Below are positions 34,617 through 43,227 of a stretch of DNA of 64,000 bases, piece after piece. This DNA comes from Thermoanaerobaculia bacterium (GTDB lineage: Bacteria > Acidobacteriota > Thermoanaerobaculia > Multivoradales > J023). A program made the position numbers and the translations under genes. The stretch spans positions 434,001 through 498,000 of the forward strand of contig JAUIJL010000003.1 of assembly GCA_030431255.1 (NCBI GenBank), read 5' to 3'. How positions within the stretch are numbered: the stretch's first letter is position 1; each line of letters begins with the position of its first letter. Under the pieces are notes generated by a model that did not search any database, was not told where the DNA came from, and saw only the letters and a list, made by a program, of their open reading frames with translations.

Positions 34617-36209
34617 ATGAGCGTCGACCCGGTGAAGGAGAGAGAGTGGAGCCCCGGTGACGGGGATCGGGATCAAGTTGCCGGACAGGGTTTGAGTCTC
34701 GAAGAGGTCCAACGGCAGCTCAGACTGCTGGATCATCCACCCCCGGCAACCGAGCTGGCGCGAGCTTGCCGCGTCGGCGACGGCATCGTCAGGCTCGAAG
34801 AGACCCGCTTTGAGGTCTATCAAAGCCTTTTCTACGACGCTGTGGAGCAGGGGCGTTTCAGCAAATTCGTGCCGGCTTCGGGCGCCGCCAGCCGGATGTT
34901 CAAGGATTTGCTGGCGGCTCGGGCGGTGGAGAACCCAGCGGAGCATCCCGCCGCGTCGCGTTTCTTGGATGAAATCCATCGCATGCCTTTTCGACACGCG
35001 CTGGACGAGGCGCTCGATCAGCAGGGCAAGAGCCTGAGCGGGTTGGTGGCCGATGGGGAAGCCGGCGCCTTGCTCGACGCCCTGCTCGGGGAATCCGGGC
35101 TGGGCTACGCCACAGCTGCCAAGGCGCTGATTCCATTTCATGCCGACGCTTCCGGCGAGAGAGGGCTGACCGCTCTCGAAGAGCAGCTGGTCGAAGCCGC
35201 CGAGCATTTGAGAGACGGCGAGGGCAGGTGTCGGATCCACTTCACCATTCCCCAACACCAAGAGCTGCTCTTTCGCTCGGAGCTGCGGGGCATCACCGCC
35301 CGGCTGGAGCAGGCCTTTGAGGTCGCTTTCGACATCTCGCTGTCAGTCCAGGGTCCTGAAACCGACACTATCGCCGGCGACCTCGGCGGCGGGCCCTTCC
35401 GCGACCAGGAAGGCCGCCTGGTATTCCGTCCCGGCGGTCACGGCGCCTTGTTGGGAAATCTCCAGAGACTCTCGGCGGATCTGGTCTTCCTGCGAAACAT
35501 CGACAACATTCAGCCCGCCCACCGTCGTCGGGAGGTATTGCGTTGGAATCGAATTCTCGGCGGGTATTTGATCGAGCTGGAAGCACAGCTGGTGGAAATC
35601 CTGAGCCGGGTCGAGCGAGCGAGATCCCAATCCGCCGCCCTGGCGGACGAGGTGGTCCGGGTTGCCGAGCTGCTCGGCCGTGAGGATCTCAAAACCTGGA
35701 TCGACCGCCCCGCCAGAGCGCAACAAGCTTTTCTGATCGAGCTTTTGGATCGCCCCTTGAGAATCGCCGGCGTGGTGCCCAATACGGGGGAGCCGGGCGG
35801 CGGACCCTTCTGGGTCGAGGGCGCGGGTTTGGGCGAAGATGATCATGGGATCTCGCCCCAGATCGTCGAGCTCTCGCAAGTCGACCGTGCGGATGCGGGT
35901 CAGCGCGCGATCATCGAGCAGGCCACCCACTTCAATCCCGTCCATCTGGTCTGCCGGCTCCGAGATCACCGAGGTCGGCCCTACGATTTGGCACGCTTCG
36001 TAGACCCCAATGCGGTTTTCACGACGGTCAAGTCTCACCAAGGCCGGGAGCTCAAAGCGCTCGAACGACCGGGGCTTTGGAACGGCTCCATGGCCCATTG
36101 GAATACCGTTTTCGTCGAGGTCCCGGGGGAGATTTTCGCGCCGGTCAAGACGGTCTTCGATCTTCTGCGCCCCGAGCACCAACCGGAGCCCAACCCATTG
36201 GAGCCTTGA
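34617..36209 (+). CDS. DUF4301 family protein
   Basis: The 530-residue protein matches DUF4301 as I know it. It has a long alpha-helical N-terminal part with FVPASGAASRMFKDLL around residue 85. This is a nucleotidyltransferase-like glycine/serine loop, followed by AAKALIPFH. Later conserved-looking motifs are FTIPQHQELLF, VFRPGGHGALLGNL (about 275), FLRNIDNIQP (about 290), RIAGVVPNTGEPGGGPFWV and HFNPVHLVC. The loop and the RPGGHGAL / NIDNIQP pair suggest a UDP-sugar pyrophosphorylase-like fold. No activity is established. The position after rmlB-rmlC supports a sugar-nucleotide role. It is cytosolic, with no signal peptide. Confidence 0.85.
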   Translation: MSVDPVKEREWSPGDGDRDQVAGQGLSLEEVQRQLRLLDHPPPATELARACRVGDGIVRLEETRFEVYQSLFYDAVEQGRFSKFVPASGAASRMFKDLLAARAVENPAEHPAASRFLDEIHRMPFRHALDEALDQQGKSLSGLVADGEAGALLDALLGESGLGYATAAKALIPFHADASGERGLTALEEQLVEAAEHLRDGEGRCRIHFTIPQHQELLFRSELRGITARLEQAFEVAFDISLSVQGPETDTIAGDLGGGPFRDQEGRLVFRPGGHGALLGNLQRLSADLVFLRNIDNIQPAHRRREVLRWNRILGGYLIELEAQLVEILSRVERARSQSAALADEVVRVAELLGREDLKTWIDRPARAQQAFLIELLDRPLRIAGVVPNTGEPGGGPFWVEGAGLGEDDHGISPQIVELSQVDRADAGQRAIIEQATHFNPVHLVCRLRDHRGRPYDLARFVDPNAVFTTVKSHQGRELKALERPGLWNGSMAHWNTVFVEVPGEIFAPVKTVFDLLRPEHQPEPNPLEP

Positions 36210-36211
36210 GC

Positions 36212-37771
36212 GTGGATGCCGAGACCTTGAACATCGCAGAGCTTTTCTTGGATCGCCGATTGACCGAGGGGCAAGGGGAGAGGGTCGCGCTTCGTTTGCC
36301 CGAGGGCGACCTGACCTACCGCCAGGTCCACGCTTTGGCGGAAGACTATGCTCGCGCCCTGCGTCGGCGTGGGGTCCGCCGGGAAGAGCGGGTTTTGATC
36401 GCCCTGCCGGACGGAGCGGATTTCGTCGGGGCGCTCTTCGGGGTCCTCAAGCTGGGGGCGGTGGTGGTGATGCTCAACCCAAGGCTCAAGGTCGAAGAAA
36501 TCGCGGCCCAAATGGAGTACACCCGGGCTCGAATGTTGGTGGTCGATCACGAGGTCGAGCCGAGCTTTCGTCGAGCGGCCCGGGAGTCCTCCTGGCTGGA
36601 AAGTGGTTTCCTGGTGGCCGGTGCCGATCCGGAGCACCCGGACGGGCTGACGGCGGCCCTGGCCGATGCCGAGCCTGGACCCCTACCGACCGCGCCCACC
36701 CACCCGGACGATCCGGCGATCTGGCTCTATTCCGGTGGTACCACGGGTCGACCCAAAGCGGTGGTGCAGAGCCATCGATCCTTTGCGGTCACCACCGAGC
36801 TTTACGCCCAAAAGACGCTCGGATACGGCGCCGGAGATACGACCCTATCTGTGCCCAAGCTGTTTTTCGGTTACGCCACCGGTGCCAACCTCTTCTTCCC
36901 CTTTTCGGTAGGTGGCTCCGCCATCCTCTTTCCCGAGCATCCGACGCCTGAGATCCTCTTCGAAAAGATCGAAACTTACCGTCCGACCATCCTGATCAAC
37001 GTGCCGACGCTGGTTCAACGGATGGTTCAGGATCCGACCGCCGCGGAACGGGATTTGTCGTGCCTTCGATTCGCCACCTCAGCGGGGGAGGCCCTGCCGA
37101 TCTCCCTCTACAGCTCTTGGGTGGAGACCTTTGGGGTGGAGCTGCTGGACGGGCTGGGGACCGCTGAAATGTGGCACGTCTTCGTCACGAATCGGCTGGG
37201 AGACGTCAAACCCGGAACCTTGGGGCGAGTGGTGGAGGGTTTTGAAATCCAAGTGCGGGATTCGGAAGATCAGCCGCTGCCGGCGGGTGAGGTGGGCAGG
37301 ATGTGGGTCCGTGGCGATGCCCGCGCGAGCTGCTATTGGCAGAATATGGAGAAGAGCCGGGAGGCCTTTCGCGGTCCTTGGTTTGTGGGTGGCGATCTGA
37401 TCAGCATGGACGAAGACGGCTACGTGACCTACTGCGGCCGCGGTGACGATGCGATCAAAGTCGGCGGACGCTGGCTGATCCCCCGGGAGCTCGAGGATTG
37501 TTTGTCCGCCCATCCCGGGGTTAAAGAGTGCGCGGTAGTCGGTGTCGCCGATGACCACGGTCTGCTGAAACCCCATGCGTATGTCTTGGCCGAGGGGGAA
37601 GTCGACCCCCATGAGCTGCGCGATCAGCTCAAAACCCTCGCTTTGGATCAGCTCCAAGCGTATAAACACCCTCGGAAAGTCGTGGTCCTCGAGTCCTTTC
37701 CCCGGACCCACCTGGGCAAGGTGGACCGAGGTGCCCTCAAGCGGATGGCCACCGAGCCCCCTGTCGGCTGA
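36212..37771 (+). CDS. AMP-dependent acyl-CoA ligase (benzoate-CoA ligase-like)
   Basis: GTG 36212 has GGAG eight bases upstream and gives 519 residues; the open frame back to 36077 overlaps the DUF4301 gene and is not used. ANL-superfamily motifs are present: YSGGTTGRPKAVVQSH (P-loop), LLDGLGTAEMWHVF (A5), WFVGGDLISMDEDGYVTYCG with the aspartate binding AMP ribose, GRGDDAIKVGGRWL, and the C-terminal catalytic lysine in HLGKVDRGAL. The closest resemblance is to the benzoate/aryl acid-CoA ligase group, but the substrate cannot be fixed by eye. It may be co-transcribed with the DUF4301 gene upstream and the threonine-degradation genes downstream. Confidence 0.9.
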   Translation: MDAETLNIAELFLDRRLTEGQGERVALRLPEGDLTYRQVHALAEDYARALRRRGVRREERVLIALPDGADFVGALFGVLKLGAVVVMLNPRLKVEEIAAQMEYTRARMLVVDHEVEPSFRRAARESSWLESGFLVAGADPEHPDGLTAALADAEPGPLPTAPTHPDDPAIWLYSGGTTGRPKAVVQSHRSFAVTTELYAQKTLGYGAGDTTLSVPKLFFGYATGANLFFPFSVGGSAILFPEHPTPEILFEKIETYRPTILINVPTLVQRMVQDPTAAERDLSCLRFATSAGEALPISLYSSWVETFGVELLDGLGTAEMWHVFVTNRLGDVKPGTLGRVVEGFEIQVRDSEDQPLPAGEVGRMWVRGDARASCYWQNMEKSREAFRGPWFVGGDLISMDEDGYVTYCGRGDDAIKVGGRWLIPRELEDCLSAHPGVKECAVVGVADDHGLLKPHAYVLAEGEVDPHELRDQLKTLALDQLQAYKHPRKVVVLESFPRTHLGKVDRGALKRMATEPPVG

Positions 37772-37837
37772 CCACGCCCCAAGGAATAGATTAGATCCTA
37801 AAAATAGGCGACCCCTGGAGATAGGTGGACATAGGTT

Positions 37838-38815
37838 ATGGAGAGAATCCTAGTGACCGGTGCTCTCGGTCAAATCGGCTCTGAGCTAGTCGCGACCCTG
37901 AGAGAACGTTACGGCAACGAGAACGTGATCGCTTCGGACATCAAGATGCCGACCGCCGATGCACTGGCGGGAGCCGAGCCCGGTTTCTTCGAGCATGTGG
38001 ACTGCACGAACCACGATCAGATCCAACAGGTGGTGGATCGGCATCGCATCGACACGATCTACCACCTGGCGGCTCTGCTGTCGGCGGTGGCGGAAGAGCG
38101 TCCCCAAATGGCTTGGGAAATCAATATGGGGGGGCTCTATCACGTGCTCGAAATCGCCCGCAGCAACGGCTGTGCGGTGTTCACCCCGAGCTCCATCGGC
38201 GCGTTCGGCGAAGGCACGCCCAAGGATTCGACTCCCCAGGATACGGTGCAACGGCCTTCGACCATGTACGGGGTCACGAAAGTGGCAGGGGAGCTACTGT
38301 GCGATTACTACCATCGCCGATTCGGGGTGGATACCCGTGGGGTCCGGTATCCAGGAATCATTTCTCACGTCGCCCCTCCCGGCGGTGGCACCACCGACTA
38401 CGCGGTGGATATCTTCTACCACGCCGTTCGCCACGGGAATTTCACCAGCTTTTTAGGGCCGGATACGCGCCTCGACATGATGTACATGCCGGATGCGATT
38501 AAAGCGGCGGTGGATGTCATGGAGGCCGAAGCAGCCAGGCTCAAACATCGCAACGCTTTCAACGTGACCGCCATGAATTTCACTCCGGAAGAGCTGGCGG
38601 CGGCGATCCGCAAGGTTCTGCCGAGATTTGAAATCGACTACGACGTGGATCCGATCCGGCAGCGTATCGCCGATTCCTGGCCGAACTCTTTGGATGACAG
38701 CGCCGCCAGGGAAGAGTGGAATTGGCAGCCGGCATTTGATTTGGATTCTATGGTCGAGGATATGCTGGAGAACATCTCACGAAAGGCTTCGAGGGAGCCG
38801 GCGGATAAGGCCTGA
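37838..38815 (+). CDS. tdh: L-threonine 3-dehydrogenase, SDR type
   Basis: The 325-residue protein is of the extended short-chain dehydrogenase type, not the zinc alcohol-dehydrogenase type. It oxidises L-threonine to 2-amino-3-ketobutyrate with NAD. It shows VTGALGQIGSELV (NAD binding), HLAALLSAVAEERP, SSIGAFG, the catalytic YGVTKVAGELL, RYPGIIS and TTDYAVDIFY, all typical of this TDH family. The immediately following gene is the partner enzyme KBL, which supports the assignment strongly. Confidence 0.93.
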   Translation: MERILVTGALGQIGSELVATLRERYGNENVIASDIKMPTADALAGAEPGFFEHVDCTNHDQIQQVVDRHRIDTIYHLAALLSAVAEERPQMAWEINMGGLYHVLEIARSNGCAVFTPSSIGAFGEGTPKDSTPQDTVQRPSTMYGVTKVAGELLCDYYHRRFGVDTRGVRYPGIISHVAPPGGGTTDYAVDIFYHAVRHGNFTSFLGPDTRLDMMYMPDAIKAAVDVMEAEAARLKHRNAFNVTAMNFTPEELAAAIRKVLPRFEIDYDVDPIRQRIADSWPNSLDDSAAREEWNWQPAFDLDSMVEDMLENISRKASREPADKA

Positions 38816-38923
38816 GCTTTGAAGGCCTGACTCTCAAGACTGACTCTCAAAAAAACCGAGGACCGACCGGTCAGCAACACAGACAATGACCCTCAGCACC
38901 GACCGCTGAGAGGGGAGCTGAAT

Positions 38924-40141
38924 ATGGCATTGGGACGTTTTGAACAAGCATTGGCGGCAGAGGTCGCGGCGCTCGAAGAACGCGGCACCGCCAAAGGAGC
39001 GGAATCGGTGATCACCGGCACCCAACGGGCCGAGGGAGCCAAGGGGCCTCGGTATTTCCTCGCCGGTGAAGGTCAGAAGGAGTTCATCAAGATGAATTCC
39101 AACAACTATTTGGGCATGTCCTTGCGCCCCGAGCTGATCGCGGCGGAGGAAGAGGCCACCTCGCTTTGCGGTGCCGGCCCCGGAGCGGTTCGCTTCATCT
39201 CCGGCACCTACCAACAGCACGTGGATTTGGAGCATCGGCTCGCGGCTTTCCACGGCCGGGAATCGGGCATGATCTTCAGCGCGGCCTACGCCACGATCCT
39301 GGGTGTCTTGGTCCCTCTGATCACCAAGGAAACGACGGTCGTCAGCGACGAGCTGAACCACAACTGCATCATCAACGCCATGCGCCTTTCCCGGCCGCTG
39401 GAAAAGAAGATCTATCCCCATCTCGACATGGCGGGATTGGAGAAAGCCCTCTCGGAAGGCTCCGGCAAGCGGGCGATCCTGGTCACCGACGGCATCTTTT
39501 CCATGCGGGGATCTTTCGCGCCCCTGACGGAGATCGTGGAGCTGGCCAGAAAATACGACGGGCACTACGAGGAGGGGGTCGTCGTGGTGGTGGACGACTC
39601 CCACGGAGTCGCGGCATTGGGTGAAACCGGCCGGGGCACGGAAGAGCACACCGGAGGCAGAGCCGACGTCTTGGTGGGCACCCTGGGGAAAGGGCTCGGG
39701 GTCAACGGTGGATACGTGGTCGGCAGCGAGGTTCTGACCCGCTTTTTGCGCGAGACCGCACCGACCTACATCTACTCCAATCCCATTACTGCCGGCGAAT
39801 GCGCCGCCGCCTTGAAGGCGATCGATCTCTTGGATTCGGAAGACGGCCGGGCCCGCCTCGACCACCTTCGAGCGATGACCGTTCGATTCGAGAAGGGCAT
39901 CACGGACCTCGGTTGGGAGACCATCGCCGGTCCCCATCCGGTGACCCCGCTGATGGTTCGTGATACTCCGAAGACCGCTGCCTTGGTCAGACATCTCTAC
40001 GATCGAGGCATCTTGGCGACCGGGCTCAACTATCCCGTGGTGCCGAAGGGAGACGAGTCCATTCGCTTCCAAATCTCCGCCGACCACACCGCAGAGGACA
40101 TCGACGAGGTGCTGCGAGCAATCGAGTCGTTCGGCTCCTGA
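38924..40141 (+). CDS. kbl: 2-amino-3-ketobutyrate coenzyme A ligase (glycine C-acetyltransferase)
   Basis: This PLP enzyme converts the product of the upstream dehydrogenase and CoA to glycine and acetyl-CoA. The 405-residue product has family landmarks: NNYLGMSLRPELI, the Gly-rich GAGPGAVRFISGTYQQHVDL, VVDDSHGVAALG (PLP-ring aspartate and histidine) and VGTLGKGLGVNGGY with the PLP lysine. GAGGGGAGC precedes the ATG. The 108-base gap after tdh holds a repeated TGACTCTCAA and a 6-bp hairpin (CTCAGC/GCTGAG), so it may add regulation within the operon. Confidence 0.95.
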   Translation: MALGRFEQALAAEVAALEERGTAKGAESVITGTQRAEGAKGPRYFLAGEGQKEFIKMNSNNYLGMSLRPELIAAEEEATSLCGAGPGAVRFISGTYQQHVDLEHRLAAFHGRESGMIFSAAYATILGVLVPLITKETTVVSDELNHNCIINAMRLSRPLEKKIYPHLDMAGLEKALSEGSGKRAILVTDGIFSMRGSFAPLTEIVELARKYDGHYEEGVVVVVDDSHGVAALGETGRGTEEHTGGRADVLVGTLGKGLGVNGGYVVGSEVLTRFLRETAPTYIYSNPITAGECAAALKAIDLLDSEDGRARLDHLRAMTVRFEKGITDLGWETIAGPHPVTPLMVRDTPKTAALVRHLYDRGILATGLNYPVVPKGDESIRFQISADHTAEDIDEVLRAIESFGS

Positions 40142-40144
40142 GGT

Positions 40145-40200
40145 TAGGGGCGCCCGGCTAGGGGCGCCCGGCTAGGGGCGCCCGGCTAGGGGCGTCGAGC
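40145..40200. repeat. 14-bp tandem repeat between convergent genes
   Basis: Three identical copies of TAGGGGCGCCCGGC (40145-40158, 40159-40172, 40173-40186) are followed by a degenerate fourth copy, 40187-40200. The fourth copy overlaps the 3' end and stop codon of the minus-strand kinase gene. Copies have no spacers between them. Confidence 0.9.
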
Positions 40201-41988
40201 TGAGGTGCGGGCGCCGGCTTGTCGACCCGCTGCCGGTAGGGTGAAGTAAAAGGTGGAGCCGTGTCCCAGGCCTTCGGACTCCACCCAGACACGGCCCCCA
40301 TGGCCCTCCACGATTCGCTGAACGATGGCCAAACCGACCCCGGTGCCTTCTTTCTTTCGGTCCACTTGACGGAAAAGATCGAAGACTTTGTCGACCAAGT
40401 CCTCAGAAATACCACTGCCTTGATCGCTCACCCAGCACAGGACTTTCCGTTGGGAGCCGTCGACGAGTCGGGCGCCGATGTCAATTTTCGGCGTCTCATG
40501 CTCATCGGTGAATTTGACACCGTTGTCGAGCAGATTTTGGAAGACCCTTTGAAGCCTCTGACGGTCACCGAGGACCTTAGGCATGTCGTCCGCAATGGTG
40601 ACCTCAGCCTGGCGGGAGGCGATGCGGCCGGCCAATAGGCGGGTGGTATCGAGCGCCAAGTCGTGAAGGCAAACCAGCTCGCTTTTGCTCTCCACCGCTC
40701 CGAGACGAGCGAGCTCCAAGAGCTCGTCGAGCATGCGATCCATGGTTTCAGCGGCGTGTTGAATACGGTGGAGGTCTTCCTTCGCTCGGGCCGAGTCGGC
40801 GTGGGTCTGCTCGCCCAAGAGCTCGGTGTCTGCCAAATACTCGGCGCTGCCGAGAATGGTGATCAGGGGACTTTTCAGGTCATGAGAGACGCTGTAGGTG
40901 AATTGCTCCAGCTCAGCGTTTTTGGCGGCCAGCTCGGCCATCAGCCGTTCTTTTTCGACCTCCCGCCTCTTGGTGTGGGAGACGTCCCTCAGCAGCAGAT
41001 AGACCCCGCGGACGGCACCATCGGAACCGATGTCGGGCACATTGACGACGTCCATCACCGATTCGTTCCTCGGCAAAGCCAGCCGATGCTCATGGTGCAC
41101 GATGTTGCCCCGCAGAGCCGCTTCATAGCCTTGCAGCAGAGCTTCAAAATGCTCGGTCTGGGTGATCTCTTGGAAGGCACGACCCATGGATTGGTCTCGG
41201 TTCCAACCAAACCACTTCGACATTTGCAGGTTGCTGAAGGTAACTCTTCGATCGGCGTCCAAATAGGCGATGCCGACCGGAAGCGAATCCGTCAGCAGCC
41301 TCATCTGAGCCTCCTTCTCCTGCAAAATCGAGACACTCTCCTGCAGGCTGCGGGCCATCTCGTCGAAAGCGATACCGACCTGCGTAACCTCATCCCCGCC
41401 GGTGAGATCGGCTTGCACCGTGAAGTCTCCGCCGGCTAGGCGTCGGACCGCCTTACCCAAGGCCACCAGCCGACGGGTCAGGAGGTGACCCATCAAGAGA
41501 GCGATGCCGGCGATGATCGCCATGCCGATGCCGGTGATCGTCAAAACGCTCGTCAAGATGCGTTGGGTGCCCTCGTGGGCCATTCGATCGGAAAAGCGAA
41601 TGGCGAGGGTGCCCGTGGGGCCGGCGGCATGGCGAATTTCCTGGGTCCGCCAGTGCTCGACCCCAGCGTCTTGGAGATCGGGCAAGTCGGAGCCGATCCA
41701 GCTGGGGTCCGAAGCCGCGACGACTCGATTTCGGTGGTCGGCGAGTAAAATCGCACGGATCCTGGGATCTTCGATCTGGTTGATGTAGATCTGGATTTCC
41801 GCGTATTCAAGGGTCACCAAGCCCGGTCGACAATGCTCTGCAATCAGCTGCAAGAGCACGGTTTCCGTGGACTCGATTTGTTGCTCGTAGTCGGAATGGA
41901 AGAGCTCGAAGGTTCGCCAGAGCACCAAGGCCATCAAAAGGGCCTCGAGCACGAAAATGGTGACGGCGATTCGGTAGCGGAGGGACAT
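40186..41988 (-). CDS. Membrane sensor histidine kinase (HAMP, PAS, HisKA, HATPase)
   Basis: The 600-residue protein has an N-terminal transmembrane helix, an extracytoplasmic sensing domain (about 30-140), a second helix (about 148-170) and HAMP to about 222. A PAS domain spans about 235-360 (DSLPVGIAYLDADRRVTFSN), then the dimerisation helix with YSVSHDLKSPL, His at about 369. The ATPase domain has FQNLLDNGVKF, SDQGSGISEDLV and GTGVGLAIVQRIVE. It lies 24 bases after the PhnD-like binding protein gene on the same strand. A PhnD-like protein delivering a ligand signal to the kinase is therefore plausible, but no response regulator follows. Confidence 0.92.
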   Translation of the reverse strand: MSLRYRIAVTIFVLEALLMALVLWRTFELFHSDYEQQIESTETVLLQLIAEHCRPGLVTLEYAEIQIYINQIEDPRIRAILLADHRNRVVAASDPSWIGSDLPDLQDAGVEHWRTQEIRHAAGPTGTLAIRFSDRMAHEGTQRILTSVLTITGIGMAIIAGIALLMGHLLTRRLVALGKAVRRLAGGDFTVQADLTGGDEVTQVGIAFDEMARSLQESVSILQEKEAQMRLLTDSLPVGIAYLDADRRVTFSNLQMSKWFGWNRDQSMGRAFQEITQTEHFEALLQGYEAALRGNIVHHEHRLALPRNESVMDVVNVPDIGSDGAVRGVYLLLRDVSHTKRREVEKERLMAELAAKNAELEQFTYSVSHDLKSPLITILGSAEYLADTELLGEQTHADSARAKEDLHRIQHAAETMDRMLDELLELARLGAVESKSELVCLHDLALDTTRLLAGRIASRQAEVTIADDMPKVLGDRQRLQRVFQNLLDNGVKFTDEHETPKIDIGARLVDGSQRKVLCWVSDQGSGISEDLVDKVFDLFRQVDRKKEGTGVGLAIVQRIVEGHGGRVWVESEGLGHGSTFYFTLPAAGRQAGARTSARRP

Positions 41989-42012
41989 AGACGGCGCTTA
42001 GCAGCTATAGGC

Positions 42013-43020
42013 TCAGGAGCCCGGTCTCTTCTCGAGCGCTTTCCAAATCGAGCGTACCGGGTCGTATGCTTCGTCGTTTGCTGGGACCAAGGTGGCAGAA
42101 ACGTCTAAGCCGAGGATGGTCCTGGTGGCAGGGGCCTGCTTCATGTGATGAAGGATTCGTTGGATTCGTTTCAGCTGAGGATCGCCGAGGCGAGAGTGGC
42201 CGACGATCAGGGAGGGAGGAATCGAGGGAGTTTCAGCGATCGTTCTCAGCTCCAGGCCCATCCGCCTCTCGAAACCTCGGGCCGAGGAGTCGCCGACGGA
42301 GCAGGCGTCTATATTGCCCACCAGAAGCTGCTGGAGGCAGCTGTCATGGGTGCGGAAGTGCTGAAGCTCGATGGGCGAGTCGCCCCGATCCAATCCGAGC
42401 TCTCGAATCATCGCCCGGCTGACGTAGCTGATCGCGGCCACCTCCGGGGGAAGGCCCAAGACCTTGCCGCGCAGATCTTCCAGCTCCTTGGTCGTGCTGC
42501 GGTGGTTGACCACGATCCTTGCGAAGAGCCCGCCCGGTCGATGGGCCAGACAACGGTAGCCCCTGTGCTGTGCGATGCGCACGTAGTCGAAGGGCTGCAC
42601 ATAAGCGAGATCGAAAGCTTCTTGGTCGAGAAGCTCCATAAAGCTCTGATAATCCCGAGTGCTCCGGAATTGGATGCTCTGGCGGATTCGAAATTGAAGC
42701 TTCGCGATGAGCGGAGCGAACCCATCTGAGAGATGTGAAGTCGCGAGAAACGGGAAGACCCCGAACGACAAACCCGCCGGCGCCTCAAGACGGCCGTCGA
42801 CGTTGTTTGAATCCCCGCTACCACTCGCCGAAGAATCGGCATGGGGGGATGGAGACGTTGTGGGAGGGTCGGCGAGAAGGGAGCAGGTGCCGACCGAAAG
42901 CCAACCGACGAGCAGGAGTCGGCAGAGCGCGCCGGCCAACCTTTTAGGTCGAGCAGTTCCGGGGTTGGATTTTCGGTGCTGACATTCCATGAAGAATCGA
43001 TTCCAAGTCGAGGATATCAC
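42013..43020 (-). CDS. PhnD-like substrate-binding protein
   Basis: The protein resembles the phosphate/phosphite/phosphonate ABC-transporter binding protein family. It has GVFPFLATSHLSDGFAPLI at the start of the mature domain, SFMELLDQEAFDLAYVQPFD, DLRGKVLGLPPEVAAISYV and LLVGNIDACSVGD. A signal sequence precedes it (LCRLLLVGWLSVGTCSLLA). The start is GTG 43020 or ATG 42990; neither has a clear ribosome binding site. No permease or ATPase gene is nearby; a histidine kinase follows instead, so a sensory role is likelier than uptake. The ligand is unknown. Confidence 0.85.
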   Translation of the reverse strand: MISSTWNRFFMECQHRKSNPGTARPKRLAGALCRLLLVGWLSVGTCSLLADPPTTSPSPHADSSASGSGDSNNVDGRLEAPAGLSFGVFPFLATSHLSDGFAPLIAKLQFRIRQSIQFRSTRDYQSFMELLDQEAFDLAYVQPFDYVRIAQHRGYRCLAHRPGGLFARIVVNHRSTTKELEDLRGKVLGLPPEVAAISYVSRAMIRELGLDRGDSPIELQHFRTHDSCLQQLLVGNIDACSVGDSSARGFERRMGLELRTIAETPSIPPSLIVGHSRLGDPQLKRIQRILHHMKQAPATRTILGLDVSATLVPANDEAYDPVRSIWKALEKRPGS

Positions 43021-43227
43021 GACGCTTTCGGGCCCGATCGGAGGTTGCTGAAGCCCGGGTCCCGCGGTTGAAACCGACGCGCCGGTCCGACAGAATCGGG
43101 GCTCGCCACCGGACGGCTCACAATCCTAGATCATTCGGTCCGGGCTAGATCTTACGGTTTCCGTTCGGCTCTTAATATCAGCATCTCCCGCCACTCCGGT
43201 GGGAGTCGGTAGGTTGTGAGGTGGCCA

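Noticed and set aside
40145-40200. CRISPR-like repeats (also considered at 51729-51792 and 724-788)
   Set aside because: The units are directly adjacent, with no unique spacers, and no cas genes are in the window.
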